From Cichorium intybus (Eukaryota > Streptophyta > Magnoliopsida > Asterales > Asteraceae): DNA of 64,000 bases. Position 1 is the stretch's first letter; each line of letters starts with the position of its first letter. The translations under genes were made by a program, and so were the position numbers. Shown here one piece after another: positions 25,690-40,116 of this stretch. The stretch is from NCBI GenBank assembly GCA_023525715.1, contig CM042012.1, positions 49,550,464 to 49,614,463 of the forward strand, written 5' to 3'. The notes beneath the pieces are model-generated. The model ran no database searches. It was given only the letters and a program-made list of their open reading frames with translations, and had not been told where the DNA came from.

Positions 25690-28600
25690 GTTTTTTTCTT
25701 CATTGTTTCTAAACGAGCGAGTTGATCAAAGGTCTCATCATAGTCTATTCCTTATTGTTGAAAATACCATTTGACTAACACTCGAGCTTTACTACGAACA
25801 ACATTGTCTTCATTGTCTGTCTTGTTTCAGAAGACCCACTTCAAGCAAACAATCAAAGCATGATGGAGATTTAATGAGTCTCCAAACATTGTTTCTTTCA
25901 AACTCGACAAGTTATGTTTTCGTGGTCTCTACCCAATCTAAGTGTTTGAGTACATTTTGTATATTTTTGGGTTTAGCTTTCAAAATAACTACATTGAACA
26001 TGAAATAATCTTGGTGTTTGTTCAAAATAGCTTCACATTATTTTGCTTATGCCTCGGTTAACACACCATTTTTTGAATGAACAATTACTTGGTCTTTTGG
26101 ACGATCTCTTGTCCATTTTGCCAATCGTGGATAATCTTGATTATTTTCAGGAGAGGATTCTTCAAAAGTATTTTCTAATTTAGAATTTCACCTAGAAAAT
26201 GAGAACTACATTAGGAATATCATTATTGAAGAATATACTAAAAAATAGAAGTTTCATATATTGGCATTTGATTTTGTTCCCACTCAATATGAGTAGTAAA
26301 TTCTTTCGGTGGAATTGGATCCCCTAAATTTGAGTATTTAGAGCTTCTGGATTATCAAGCTCCCCATCAATACGAGCAATTTAAACATTTGTTAGTATGA
26401 TCTTCCACAAAATGAGCATCAAAATGATTTCAAATTGAGTAGCTGCAATTATTTTTTTTATTTTTAACAACTTTAAGGCTTTTGGTGTAAAGTTACCATG
26501 TGCATGTAATTTAGAAGAAAATGTAGTTTCTTGTTATCCAAATAACCTTTCGAAATCTACATCAAAAGATATAATTAGTAAAGTTAGTGAATTTGATGAG
26601 GGAAAAATAGTTGACCATTCAATTGTTGCTTCGAAAGACTTGATGTAATGATCATCGAATGTAACATTGAAAACTCTTCAATAATCCTTCTCTATTTGTT
26701 GAGAAATATATACGAAACAGATTTTAAAGCATAGCCAAGGAAATTTTCTTCGTTAAATTTAGTTTGAAACTTGTTCAGTTGATCCTTCGATGTTCCTTCT
26801 TCTCATTCATGTCACATGACTAACCACTATAGATGTACCGTTCTCCATCATATTTCTCACCCCATATCATCTACAATCAATGAAGGAGTTTAGGTACCCA
26901 AACTTATTTGGGTCATAGTAAGCTTTTGATTGTAGGAACATGAGCTCTGATCATTTAGTTTGAGTTTATTTTCTTATAATTGGACAGCAATAGAGGAGTT
27001 AATGCTCTCTTTCATACCATCTTCGGTATTTCCTTAGTTACCAACTTTGCTAGTACTTTCACTTTGAACTTTGAAATCCATTTAGTTTCCTACTTCGATG
27101 TCCTCCTGGCTACTGAATTCAGTACCTATTTAGAGATCAATTTTGGAACTAATTTAGATTCTAACTTTGGTGCTCATTTGGACGTTGAAGTTGATAATTT
27201 CACCCGTTTTTGTAATACGAGGAGACTTCAGTACTACAATACATGTCTTCAAATAGAAACAATGTTTCGTAGAAAAACGGATGAGTGATTGGACATTCTA
27301 AGTATCATGACAAAATCTTTTGCTACTTTCAACTTTTGACAATATCTTATTCTCCTACCAACCTTCTTTTTGGTTTAAAAAGTTTGAACATAAGGTTTTG
27401 AAACAAAAGGCTTCAAACTTCCATTTTTAAAATTTGTGCCTTTCACAACCCAAACAGTTTTCTTTGAAGAAAATTTGATGCCAACATAATCGTTACTGAT
27501 CCAAAAAGTTATGTTTGCTAATTTTTCATTGTATTTTTGAACTATTGAAATCATTTCAAAAAACCTGTTGAAAACAACTTGTTTTTACGAATACCTAATT
27601 TGAATACTATGTTATGTGTAGATAAACGACTGCTTTGAGTTTCAAACAAATTTCTCCATTGTCTTTCAAAATTCTATCATAATTTGGAGAGTTATCTAAA
27701 ACCAATTTTGAAAAATCACAAAGAAATTTTTTAACACATGATGTGTACTACTTTCCAAACAAGTTCCAACTTCAGGAGATTCAAAAGAATGATTTGTCTT
27801 AAACAAAGCAAAGTCAGCACAATAAACCTCTAACTCTTCTTCAATCTCAATAAAGTCATTATCAGTTTCAACATGATTTTCAAGAACAATAAGTGAGTAA
27901 TCACACTTTAAGGTTATACATTTAAGAATATTATTTTGTTTCAAAATAGGTAAAGTATTGTTTCCGATATCTAAACTATCCTTAAAAGTAATATGTTTTC
28001 AAATGGAAGAATATTGTAATGATAAGACATGTTCGACGCAGAGTCAAATAACACAACACTCTCATATTCATAAGAAATATCATCAAAAATTCCAAGTTTG
28101 TATTTGAGAAACAGTAGCATGTTTTTATGAAGTTGGTTAGGGATAGATTCGTTATGGTACAACGTAGTAAGTTGACCATATACACTTTTGGCTCTATGAC
28201 ATAATACATTTCTTTGTTTAAGTATCAAATTGTTTTCACTTTTTAACATGATCATATCAACAGTTAACCTTTCCACATCCCTTTCTAATCTATCAACCAC
28301 TAACTTATTCTCCTCTAAAACCAATTGAACATTAACAAACTCCTCCTATGATTCCTCAACTTTCCTAGACATAGAAATTAAGGTATGTCTAATGGTTGTA
28401 CAATCATATTTGATTTTTTTAATAACATGGATCGCCATCATTCATCCATGAGAAGGTATTCACATCTCCTCATCGTCTGAACCAGTTGAACAGATCTCCA
28501 TCTCACCAAAATCTTTTGTCACAATCAGAGAAGTGTTGTTCGCTAAATCTTGAGCTTCTTTCATCGATGTTGCATAATATGCCATATCCTTCACCGTCTC

Positions 28601-30011
28601 TGCGTTTTTTTACCAATTATTAAACATACAATCCCTTGCCAAATAATTCTTTCTAAAACATTAGTTACAACCATATCCAGAATCTCCTAGTAATTTCTTT
28701 TCTTTTAAAGCTTCAATTTTCTTCTCTCGTGCCTCAAAGTTTGAAGTAGTGTTCCCTGCAGACTTATACAAACCAGAACTGTTAGTATTTGAACCCAACC
28801 TATAGTTTGTGTTGGACTGTGACATCTGAATTTGAAAAGTGCAAAATAAGAACAATCACAATCAACAAGATGAGTTTTGGTGCCAAATATAGTAATCGAC
28901 AATAAAGAGGAGTGCAAAGGATAAAAGATAAATGAATTCCAATGTATAATGACTCTCTAATCCTTCTAATTACATATTTATGCGCACCGTCAAATGAATA
29001 TGACATGATATATTTATACGGTATGCACATTTTCCTTAAGAATCTTATTGTTTGGGTGCTCTAATCCCAAAAGAAATATGCTCCATATGCCCAAGGAATA
29101 TTCCAAGCCTCTAAGTCACCCTCCATGGAAAGCTTTTCATCCAACATTTTAAACTCTCAAACCTAAATTTTGATTGAACTTATTCCCATGATTATTTCTA
29201 GCAATCAATACATGATTATCTTTATTCTCATCATCACCTTCATCTTTATATTTTGAATGTTTAGAATATATTTTGATTATACTATGAGTTGTGCTTTTCC
29301 TTATTCGTAACTAAATCTATAGGTCCTCCAAATGATTTTCCACTTACTTCTACTATTACATCTTCCTACTGGGATTCCAACACACCAAACGAATCAAATA
29401 GAGAGTATGTATACATGTTTCAGTGACCTTTAATGACCATTGAAACTAATTTACATTCCCTTATTAATGAGTGCAAGAATGTAATTTTAATTTCATGAGG
29501 AGTTTTGTTGATTTGTTCACTTTACATTTTGTTAACAACAATACAAAATTTTTCAAAAGTTTGATCAAGTTATTCGTCTAGTTTTTGTTTGAAATCATGA
29601 AAATTTAGCTAGTAGATTAGTCATTTTAGTTTTCTTTTGTTTGGCAATTCTTCCATATAGATCTTTCAATCAAAGCCATATGTCTTAAGAAGTATTACGA
29701 TTTTGAGCATGCATAAAGATATTACGATGAAAACCATACCTTAATTCATGCTTTCATTTTAGATTGTTCTGAATATACTCAAAATTAAGACTCAAAGGTC
29801 CAGGAGTATGAGGTCTTTTCTTAATATCTCCACAAATGTCTTCATCTGGACCATACGAGTAATCCTTCATGAGAATGGCCTCCTGATCATCTTCTTTGGG
29901 GATAATAATTAGAGTATGGATGCTTAAACTAACATTGTTTGTCATATTCAATATTGTTTGAGAATTATAATGATTTGTCATTTGAAATATAATTGAATTT
30001 TCCAAAAACAT
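25690..30011 (-). pseudogene. Degenerate Ty1/copia gag-pol
   Basis: The minus strand, read from the right, gives a gag start (EAILMKDYSYGPDEDICGDI, 29,754-30,011). A gag C-terminal region follows with a decayed zinc knuckle and an acidic linker (KDMAYYATSMKEAQDLA; STGSDDEEM, about 28,480-28,680) and further gag-linker frames (27,971-28,324). The start of reverse transcriptase is at 25,690-25,900 (FERNNVWRLIKSP; RSKARVLVKWYFQQ; GIDYDETFDQLARLE). Many stops and shifts interrupt it, and the integrase part is barely readable. The remaining RT and RNase H are missing on the left. The short frames within are pieces of this element. Confidence 0.75.
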
Positions 30012-30109
30012 TAAAACTCAATTAAATCAAATAGAGAAGAAAATCCAAGAAATAATTCAAATCTAGATTTTGAAATCGTGCAAATGATTCCTAGAAGCTT
30101 GAACAAAAC

Positions 30110-30125
30110 TTGCTCGGATACCAAT
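30110..30125 (-). other. Copia primer-binding site, mutated
   Basis: Minus strand ATTGGTATCCGAGC differs by one base from the initiator-Met primer site TGGTATCAGAGC and directly abuts the TG of the LTR. Confidence 0.6.
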
Positions 30126-30526
30126 TGTTAGAATGCATAATAGAAAAACATATTATGGAAATATAAGAACTCCAAGACAAAATACAAATACGTTTTAGAT
30201 TAATTGGTTGGAGAGCACAAGCTTAGTTGTTACAGTGACAAAAGCAAGAGCTACAAAAGATGTTCTTGCATTACTGTGCATCCTCATATATATAGAAATG
30301 CAAAATTAGCGTCGATAGGGGAAACAACCAATACTATAACGAAAGCTAGGAGATCCCACATGACAGCCAGTCAACTACCATTAACATACACATGAGAATA
30401 GGAGCGTTTTATCTCATCCCTGTCGGATATTCAAATAGCTTGTTCTGAAACTCTACCTACTTTGGCACTACAAAATTACTTCTCTTCATAAAGTCTACCT
30501 TCGGATGGTGTAAACTTGTCACAACA
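30126..30526 (-). repeat. 5' LTR of the degenerate copia element
   Basis: Starts TGTTAGAATGC next to the primer site. A minus-strand TATA-like stretch lies near 30,286-30,296. The outer end is uncertain and may be at ACAACA near 30,526. No partner LTR was found on the left. Confidence 0.5.
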
Positions 30527-31015
30527 AAATCTCAACGGGTGGATGTATCTTAGTGGAAGATCCAAGATTTGCATGAAGTTCATAATGAATACTGGACTAG
30601 CCCATTTTAATATTACACTTCATAGATCGATATCCTTGAGTGAATCTTGTTAGAATGCATTGAGTTTCTATTAGCCTTCAATATGAGGTATATATAGGCT
30701 CTAAGTAAGTGTGGTGTTATGTCAAACACTGATTTGAAAGACAAATATAAAAATTGCTATCATGTATGACAAGAAACTTAAAACTGACACACATATATGA
30801 AATATTGGATTTGTTCTTTTAAATAGTTATAGTATGAATCTGGGTAGTCAATCTCGCGCTATAGCGTTGCTATAGCGCCGAGATAGCGTTTCGCGGAGTC
30901 AGGCCGAGATGGAAATGAAAATCTCGGTTAGTAATCTCGATGCCGCTATTATCGCCGATATTTTCCGAGATTGTCTGATATTTTGCGCTATTTGGGACCG
31001 CTATAGCGGCGCTAT

Positions 31016-33014
31016 TGTAACACCAGACTTATTTAACAAAACGCCCCGTAAAATTTTTTATTTTTCAAACCATATATTTTACAATAAAACATTATACAAA
31101 GGGTATTTGTCAACATAAACAGGTACAAGTGTATCAAGGATTACAATACATAAAGATATTATACATCCATTAAGCCGGGTTGTCACTTCACCATCCTAAG
31201 TCCTTAGTCACGGACTTTATCTTTTCCCTTAGCGGGATCACGCTCACCTGCAGGGACATATCAAATAAAACTGTGAGCTATAAAGCCCAATGAGTAATCA
31301 AGCAAATAACATCACATGTATATATAAGAGAATAATAACAATTAAACTCTCATAACATTTTATCGAATCTGGCTCACGGGTTTGTCCCGTTTTTGCCTAG
31401 ACTCACGGCTCCGTTCTTGCCATCTCAATGACTCACGGATTATCTGGTATTGCCTTTTCAAGATTTGAATCACAGCTCCGTTCTTGTCTATCGTAGACTT
31501 ACGGCTTATCTGGTATTGTCATATTATTTCTGTTGACTCATAGCTCCGTTCTTGTCTTTCTCAGACTCACGGCTTATCTGATATTGCCATTTTAACTCAT
31601 CGTAAAATCTGTCAAATCCGTCCCCAAAACTGTGTCCATTTGCAGCTGTTCAACCAGCACATATCACATCGGATACGAGTGAGATTACTCACCTGAATGC
31701 TTGCTACCACTAGCTTTAATTGTTTCTTGTCTTGAAATGGATTCCGCAAGATTTTGTCCCGTACCTATAATTTCATTCATTTCACAATGATTACAGGTTA
31801 ATTTACCATTTCAGTTGATTCTAGTGTACAAGAGTCTAATATAAGACCAATTCCAAGCATTTCCAATCAATAACCATTGTTATAAAAATTTAATACACTT
31901 CCCGAAATACGGATATTCTACTACAGTACTTTCGGGAGGTCATATTCGTATTCCGATAATTTTCCATGAAGTTTCACAACATATTAGACCTATGTTCAAA
32001 ATTTCAGGTCAATCGGATAAGCCTAGCATCAAAATCAAACTTGGAAATTGCACCAAATTTTAACAGGAGAAGGACTTCATTCTGCCGCACCCTCGCGTCG
32101 CGACCCAGACCCTGGTCGCGGCGCGATCGCTGGGAATTCAGGCAGTAAGCTCGATTTTCATGCTATAATGTCCCATTTTCTAGTATTAAGTCCTTAATTC
32201 CTGACTTAATCATATTGGGTTTATTTCAAGACTAAAACCCTTCATTAATATCAAGTTTTAAACCATAGAATTGTCAAATTTAAATCCATTTCCACAATTT
32301 CCCGTTTTCATAATTTTGGTCCAAAACTGAAATTATCAGGTTTTAATCACTTCCACTAATGTAGTTCTACTAGAGGAACATCTAGAACTCATTTTAAGCC
32401 ATTAGGATCAAGTTAACCACAAGAACTCACAATCTAGGGTTCTTGATCAAAATCTCAATTCTTCCAAAATAGCAACCTACTTCCATATTCTTGAATTAAG
32501 TTCTTTTAGCATGACTTACTGGAAGTATTAAGCCATTTAAACCACATAATTCATGACTGAAATTTCAGATTTCAGTTTCCATAAAAACTCATCAAGAACA
32601 AACTAGGTTAGAACTTGAATTACTAACCTCCAATGCTTCCAAACTTTCAATTCAAAGCCAAGTATCGAGTTCTTAGCTTTGATCTTCAAGAAATCTTCAA
32701 GTTCTGCAGAATCCGTACAAAGAAAACCCTCTCCCGTAGCTTCTCAAGTTTCTGCACATGTGGGAGAGCTTTTCCACTATTTATACCTCCAGAATTTACA
32801 ATTTAGCCCCTGGAGTTCTATTTCTTAAGCTTTTGCCACATTTGACAAATTTTATGACAAGAACTTATATTTATAACATTTTAAGTCCAAAACTCAAAAT
32901 ATTATTACAAACCAAATCCTTTTCTGTCAAAAAGACCAAATTACCCTTCTAAGGTAAAATAACCCATTTACCCTTTTTATTATATTTACATATAAGAAGT
33001 GTCTTGGCGTTACA
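31016..33014 (-). mobile_element. Solo LTR, 2.0 kb
   Basis: Starts TGTAACACC and ends GGCGTTACA, with a perfect GCTAT duplication on both sides (31,011-31,015 and 33,015-33,019). A leader with a donor-like site near 32,630 on the minus strand gives minus orientation. No coding sequence. A GC-rich word pair lies at 32,091-32,130. Confidence 0.88.
32091..32130. repeat. GC-rich word pair in the solo LTR
   Basis: CTCGCGTCGCG and GTCGCGGCGCGATCGC are separated by about 12 bases, in sharp contrast with the AT-rich surroundings. Compare the similar pairs at 49,362, 52,362 and 63,268. Confidence 0.7.
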
Positions 33015-33256
33015 GCTATGACCGCTATTCCGCCGCTATACCACCACTAGAACCGCTATTTCAAATAGCGGCCAGTTACCGCTATTTCATTTTGGACCCA
33101 GATAACTGCATAGAGTATGATATTGATTCGTCCCTTCATATGATCGGGTTAGATTTAGTGTATGGCCAGACCTAGACAGTCCATTTGAATTGTTCTTCGT
33201 ACACTAAAAACCTTTATCCCCTATGATCGGAACATAGTGATTGAGGAGTAGAATTC

Positions 33257-33413
33257 AATATAGGAGGTCCAAGGTTCAAACCCTGGCACACCAAAAATAT
33301 CACTATTGTTTCACGAATGACCTCCCATGTGGGCCTTGGGGCGGGTTGACGTGGGTCGCTCAGATGGTGTGGTTTACCATTTCTTCAAAACCTTTGTTGA
33401 GCAAACAAGTGAT
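33257..33413 (+). mobile_element. Possible tRNA-derived SINE
   Basis: Contains GGTTCAAACCCTGG, a good pol III B box. It is flanked by similar TAGAATTCA words (about 33,248 and 33,414) that could be target duplications. The A box is weak and there is no poly-A tail, so it may be a fragment. Confidence 0.35.
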
Positions 33414-33869
33414 TAGAATTCATGCCTTGTCTCGATAATTTCAAAACAAATGGAAATAGAGACGGAAATTCATCGACCATTAAATGTTAACGATGGATCC
33501 GTGAAGAAATTACTCACATGTAGGATCGTGCAATAATGTGTTGCTAGACGCTTAACATTTTTTTTACAACACTTAATCTATTTGCTTGTACAAGTGGGTG
33601 CCTATTGGAAATGGTGTACAATAAATAAACAAACTATTTTATTATTGATTATGTAGATACTATGATTTCACACACTAAAAGTAGTAAGATATTTAGAAAA
33701 ATGATAAATACTTATTTAGATCGGTTTTATTATAACAAATTAGAAGATAAAGTGTTTGTTTATTATTTATTAATTCAAAGCAAAATTAAAGAAAAACTTT
33801 TGTTCAAATAACTAAATAAAAATTTATTTAATGATTGAATAAAAGAGTTTATATAATAAGTCAATACTT

Positions 33870-33996
33870 TTTTTTTTTTTTTTTTTGAACGGCAAATATA
33901 TCCTACTCCTACTCCTAAACTACTCCTTGTTATGTTAGTGCCAGAGTTTGAACCCATGAATAGTCACTTGGCTTAACGGGGGCGTGAGACGTGAGT
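33870..33996 (-). mobile_element. SINE with poly-A tail and target duplication
   Basis: On the minus strand a B-box-like GGGTTCAAACTCTGG is followed by sequence ending in a run of about 17 A. An 11-bp direct repeat AGTCAATACTT flanks the insertion (33,859-33,869 and 33,997-34,007). An A-box-like segment lies upstream. The structure fits a tRNA-derived plant SINE. The 60-aa frame at 33,775-33,957 is a shadow. Confidence 0.8.
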
Positions 33997-34007
33997 AGTC
34001 AATACTT

Positions 34008-36195
<2,188 letters not shown>

Positions 36196-36448
36196 TAGGT
36201 TAGAAACCCGTGTAACACACATGTTGATTAAAAAATATATAAAATAATATGAAAAATATCAATATTGCAGATGATAAAATTTTCATTTGTGAATTTTGTT
36301 TATTTTGATATTTTATATTATATGATAAAATTTGCTGGTTTAAGATAGGAATTACGAACGCTATGTTTAAATAAAATATGATTAAATGAAGAATAAATAC
36401 CAAAAATAATAAAAGAATAATGTTAAAAATGAAAGACGTAATAATAAT

Positions 36449-36682
36449 TCAAAATGCTCGAAATACTTCTTTGTATACAACATTTGATGTCCTATTTGTA
36501 ATTTTACCCTCTTTATCTAAAATCAGTAGTTTAAGTCATTGTCTACTTTTTACTCTGAATAATGCAACATAGAGCTGACCATGTGTGAAAACTGGTTCTT
36601 TTAAAAACAAACCAACCTTGGATAGCGATTGTCCTTGACTTTTATTGATGGTCATTGCAAAACATACAGCAAGTGGATACAT
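36449..36682 (-). pseudogene. Helitron helicase (PIF1-like) C-terminal remnant
   Basis: The minus-strand translation shows the last helicase motifs of plant Helitron Rep/helicase: AVCFAMTINKSQGQSL, VGLFLKEPVFTHGQLYVAL, then LILDKEGKITNRTSNVVYKE and a terminal stop. One internal stop follows VKSRQ. The Rep domain and the N-terminal helicase motifs are absent. It explains how the element spread but is not active. Confidence 0.9.
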
Positions 36683-37412
36683 GGTCAATTTCAAGCAGAA
36701 ATTTGAACTTATTACAAAAATTCACACTTTCTAATCTAAAAACTTGTTACAACTACTTAAATTTGTGAATTTGCACTATATATAAACACCGATTACAAAT
36801 GATGGCTACTTTGTGAGTATTTCTAAACTCGTCATAACTCATCAGATATCCTTAAAATCGCAAAAAAAACCCATAAGGTACAATGTCAACATAGAATTAA
36901 TAAACCAATAAGTCCCAAGGAATACCATGGATGAAACATAAGAACCTGAGGGGGTGATGAAGTGGGGTCCTTAAGTGGCATTATTGAACTTGAGCATTAA
37001 CAATGGTGGGTTCTTGTTCTGCATTTCGTGATGAGGGAAATACCATGTCCGAGTTGGGTCGAAAAAACAGATGGGCGGGTCTTTTATTATGTATACAGAA
37101 GTGAAATCGGGGGAGGGACTACATGCGGGGGAGATGGTGGCAGGAACTAAAAGAGAAAATGATTGGCATGGAATGGACATTTTTGGGATCACTGCCTCAC
37201 TGGGGTTCACAAGATTCTGGTTTTCAGTCAATTCAGTCATCAAAACTGAACTCCTGTTTGATAATGTGTATGACCCGACTCAAGGTTGGCCCAAGCACTT
37301 GAAAGCCTGGGCGACGGCCCAGCACATAAGGACCAAGGTTGCTTAGTGGGTACATAGTTAGAGTTGGTGAATATAATAAATAGAAAAAGATGGAGTGTTT
37401 TTCCATGCTTAC

Positions 37413-37842
37413 TGTGTGACAGGTGGCGAGGGCTGAGTGGGTGCTGGTGCAGGGGGTGTGGCACTTGTCTGAGGTGCCTAGATGGCAGTGTGAAATAAGT
37501 TAGAAGTTAATAAGATAAGATTTTCGAAGTTTATAAAAAAAATAAAAAGGCATTACCTTGGGGCGGTTGCGGCTGTTGAAGCTTCACCAGATGGTGCCTT
37601 GGTCTACAAATTGGGAAGAATTTGGATGAAGAAAAGGTGTAGGGGCAATAGTGTTAGAAAAATTTAAGGGGGGTTGGTTTTACCTTGGATAACATTATGA
37701 CAATGAAAGAATTTTCAGCCACTTTGTTTTCTTCCAATGTGGTGGGATCTTTAAGCACTTTGCCTTGATGAATAAGCATTTGTTGTGCAGTTGGATAAAC
37801 ATCTCCCTGAACAGTTTCTATATTTTTCTTCACACCAGCAAA
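37413..37842 (-). pseudogene. RAD23: Captured RAD23 gene fragment (UBL exon plus two linker exons)
   Basis: Exons on the minus strand: 37842-37684, 37603-37557, 37477-37413, each with splice-like borders. The first gives the ubiquitin-like domain of RAD23 (VKKNIETVQGDVYPTAQQ, LIHQGKVLKDPTTLEENK, VAENSFIVIMLSK). The next two give the Ser/Thr/Ala/Pro linker (KAPSGEASTAATAP; APQTSATPPAPAPTQP). RAD23 shuttles ubiquitylated proteins to the proteasome and acts in DNA repair. The first exon, UBA domains and XPC-binding domain are missing, so this is a fragment carried by the Helitron. Introns are retained, indicating capture from genomic DNA. Confidence 0.88.
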
Positions 37843-39215
37843 CTGGATAAATAAACACCATATATAGATTAAGGAAATTGATTAAGATACAAATGGTACA
37901 AAGTTACATAAAAAACTGGTTTTCTCATACAATTAATAGCCACTTTAATGTCAATGGTACTAAAGTGATGTATAACTCGATTGATTTCCTGTGTGAAATT
38001 ATTTTTCTTACTAATTTGTTGCTTTCTCAAGTACGCTACAAATCACACAAAATTATATACCTTAAATCAAATTTACTTGTCTTTCAAGCATATGATCGAA
38101 CACTTGGTATACCTACTCAATATTACCTAATTGATCATACATATATCACAAATATATCCCATAAAACTTCAATTTCATATATATAAACACACAAATCATG
38201 GTTTACACACTTACTTCACACCTGATTAATCACAGACATATCTCAATTCAAGCATACCTGATTAATCACACACATATAAAAATACATCCAATCTGAATTG
38301 TGAAACGGAATCCCGCTGTTGAGCTACACACCTGCAATCTGAATTCGCATTTAACTGATTTCCAAGGAATGCAATCAAGAAACTGATTTCCATTGGGATT
38401 GAACTGATTTCAAGAAATTGATTTCAAGAAACCGATTGCCACAATAAACAACTTGGATTGAACTGATTTCAAGAAGCAGATTAATCACGCACATATCATA
38501 ATTCAAAAAACTGATTTCAAGAACCGAGTCGCACCTGATGTCGTAAACAAATCCTCTAGACTCCAGTAAACATCAGGAATTGGAAATTTGGAATCTCTTT
38601 TAGTTTTAAGTGTGTTTGGGTTTGTTTTGGAATTAATCGACCTCAAAACTTTTTTTTTCTTTTTTTTTAAAAGTTGTCGAATCGGAACCTGATTATTCTC
38701 GATTGATGATTGTCGATTGGAACAAACCCTCAATCGATGGTGCTAGAGCCGATTGCATGGTGAAGCTCAACATCACGCTTCTGAAATAAACGAAATATGG
38801 GAAGCCACCGGCGGCAGGTTCCTTAAGCACCCTGGAGAGAAAAAACTAAGACTTAAAAAGTGTTCTTGTGAATGGGTTTAAGGTTAGAGGGGACGAAAAG
38901 AAATAAATAGGTTTTCAGTTACATTGATCACAAAAGGAGATGATTACTCCATGATAAATGACTGCAAATTAATTTCATGGTATCTATTTTAAGTACTATC
39001 ATCAAAGATTTGAGCAAGAATTGAAGGATGCAGTTACGATTCTGTAACAAACGCATAAGAGAGAAAACGGAAATTAGGGAAGAGAAAACTGTGGAAGTGA
39101 CGTTTTTTTTTCCAGAAAATCCAAAATTCTATAAAATTCAATAAAATTCATAATACACGTGGAGGATGGAGAAGCTGGCTTAATAAGTTGACACTTTCCA
39201 TAATTTATTTTCATT

Positions 39216-39219
<4 letters not shown>

Positions 39220-39290
<71 letters not shown>
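39220..39290. repeat. (TA)n microsatellite
   Basis: About 36 TA units at the inferred 5' edge of the Helitron. Confidence 0.9.
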
Positions 39291-39291
<1 letters not shown>

Positions 39292-40116
39292 CAATAGTTT
39301 TAAATATTAATAAATCAAAAAGTATGTTAAAAAAATTTCATGTGCAAACCAAGAGTAGATACTATTGACATTATGTGATTTTAATCGATTATATATTATC
39401 ATATAATCTAATATGATTATAATATATTGTGTCACTTTATCATAAAACTATCAATTTTATAAGGCAAATATTAAATAAACCCCCTCCCCCATCTTCTATG
39501 TGTGTGGTTGTTGTGTGGATTGAATCACACACACATATGTTTCATCATGAGCTTTTTTAGCATATATTTTTTATAATTAATAACAATGCAATAGGTTTTT
39601 AGACATATATTTGTCAATATTTTAACTATATACATATATTTGTCAATATTTTAACTATATAATTATACTGAGCAATGCAATGACCTTTTTCTAGTATCTT
39701 TTTAAAAGATTATCATTTTCCTTGTGGCTCAAGATACATCATTTTTCTTGAAGAATATTATTTTGATTTTTAATAGATTAAAGTTATTTGTTATATATGG
39801 TTTAATGTTAATTTTCTAACTTTCAACTTAATATATGTAATTTATTGATTTAATATATTTTGAAATAAAAATGTTATCTTTTTAATTCTATACTTTCGAA
39901 TTATCAATCTAATATATGCAAAGTATTTAAATATGATATTAAATACAAATTAGATCATCAAATAAGCATAAATAAGTATCTAAGTAATTTTCAAAATAGC
40001 TAAATATTGTTTAATGTAAAATATAAATCAAATATTCAGTTGACCATAAAAACAAAAAACTACTTTTAAAATAATTGAATTTTTTTCCAAATATTTATTT
40101 TCTAAATTCATTAAAA
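39291..40116. other. AT-rich DNA, nothing recognised
   Basis: A local tandem duplication of ATATATTTGTCAATATTTTAAC lies at about 39,605-39,660. No gene. Confidence 0.5.

Larger units (their letters stand above)
30839..33102. mobile_element. Palindrome-rich small element split by a solo LTR
   Basis: Outside the LTR, 30,839-31,015 and 33,015-33,102 hold many copies of CTATAGCG, CCGCTAT and AATAGCGG in both orientations. The outer edges TCTGGGTAGTCAA and (reverse complement) TCTGGGTCCAAAA are similar inverted repeats. This suggests a non-autonomous DNA transposon, perhaps hAT-like, but no clear target duplication is visible. Confidence 0.45.

Noticed and set aside
26980..27288. 102-aa plus-strand frame
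   Set aside because: Lies antisense within the degenerate copia gag-pol; no family resemblance.
33275..33292. Possible tRNA gene (B-box-like GGTTCAAACCCTGG)
   Set aside because: No acceptor stem, anticodon arm or clear A box at the right distance; better read as SINE-derived.
37071..37346. 91-aa plus-strand frame
   Set aside because: Opposite to the Helitron cargo strand, no start context, no recognised domain; likely a shadow.
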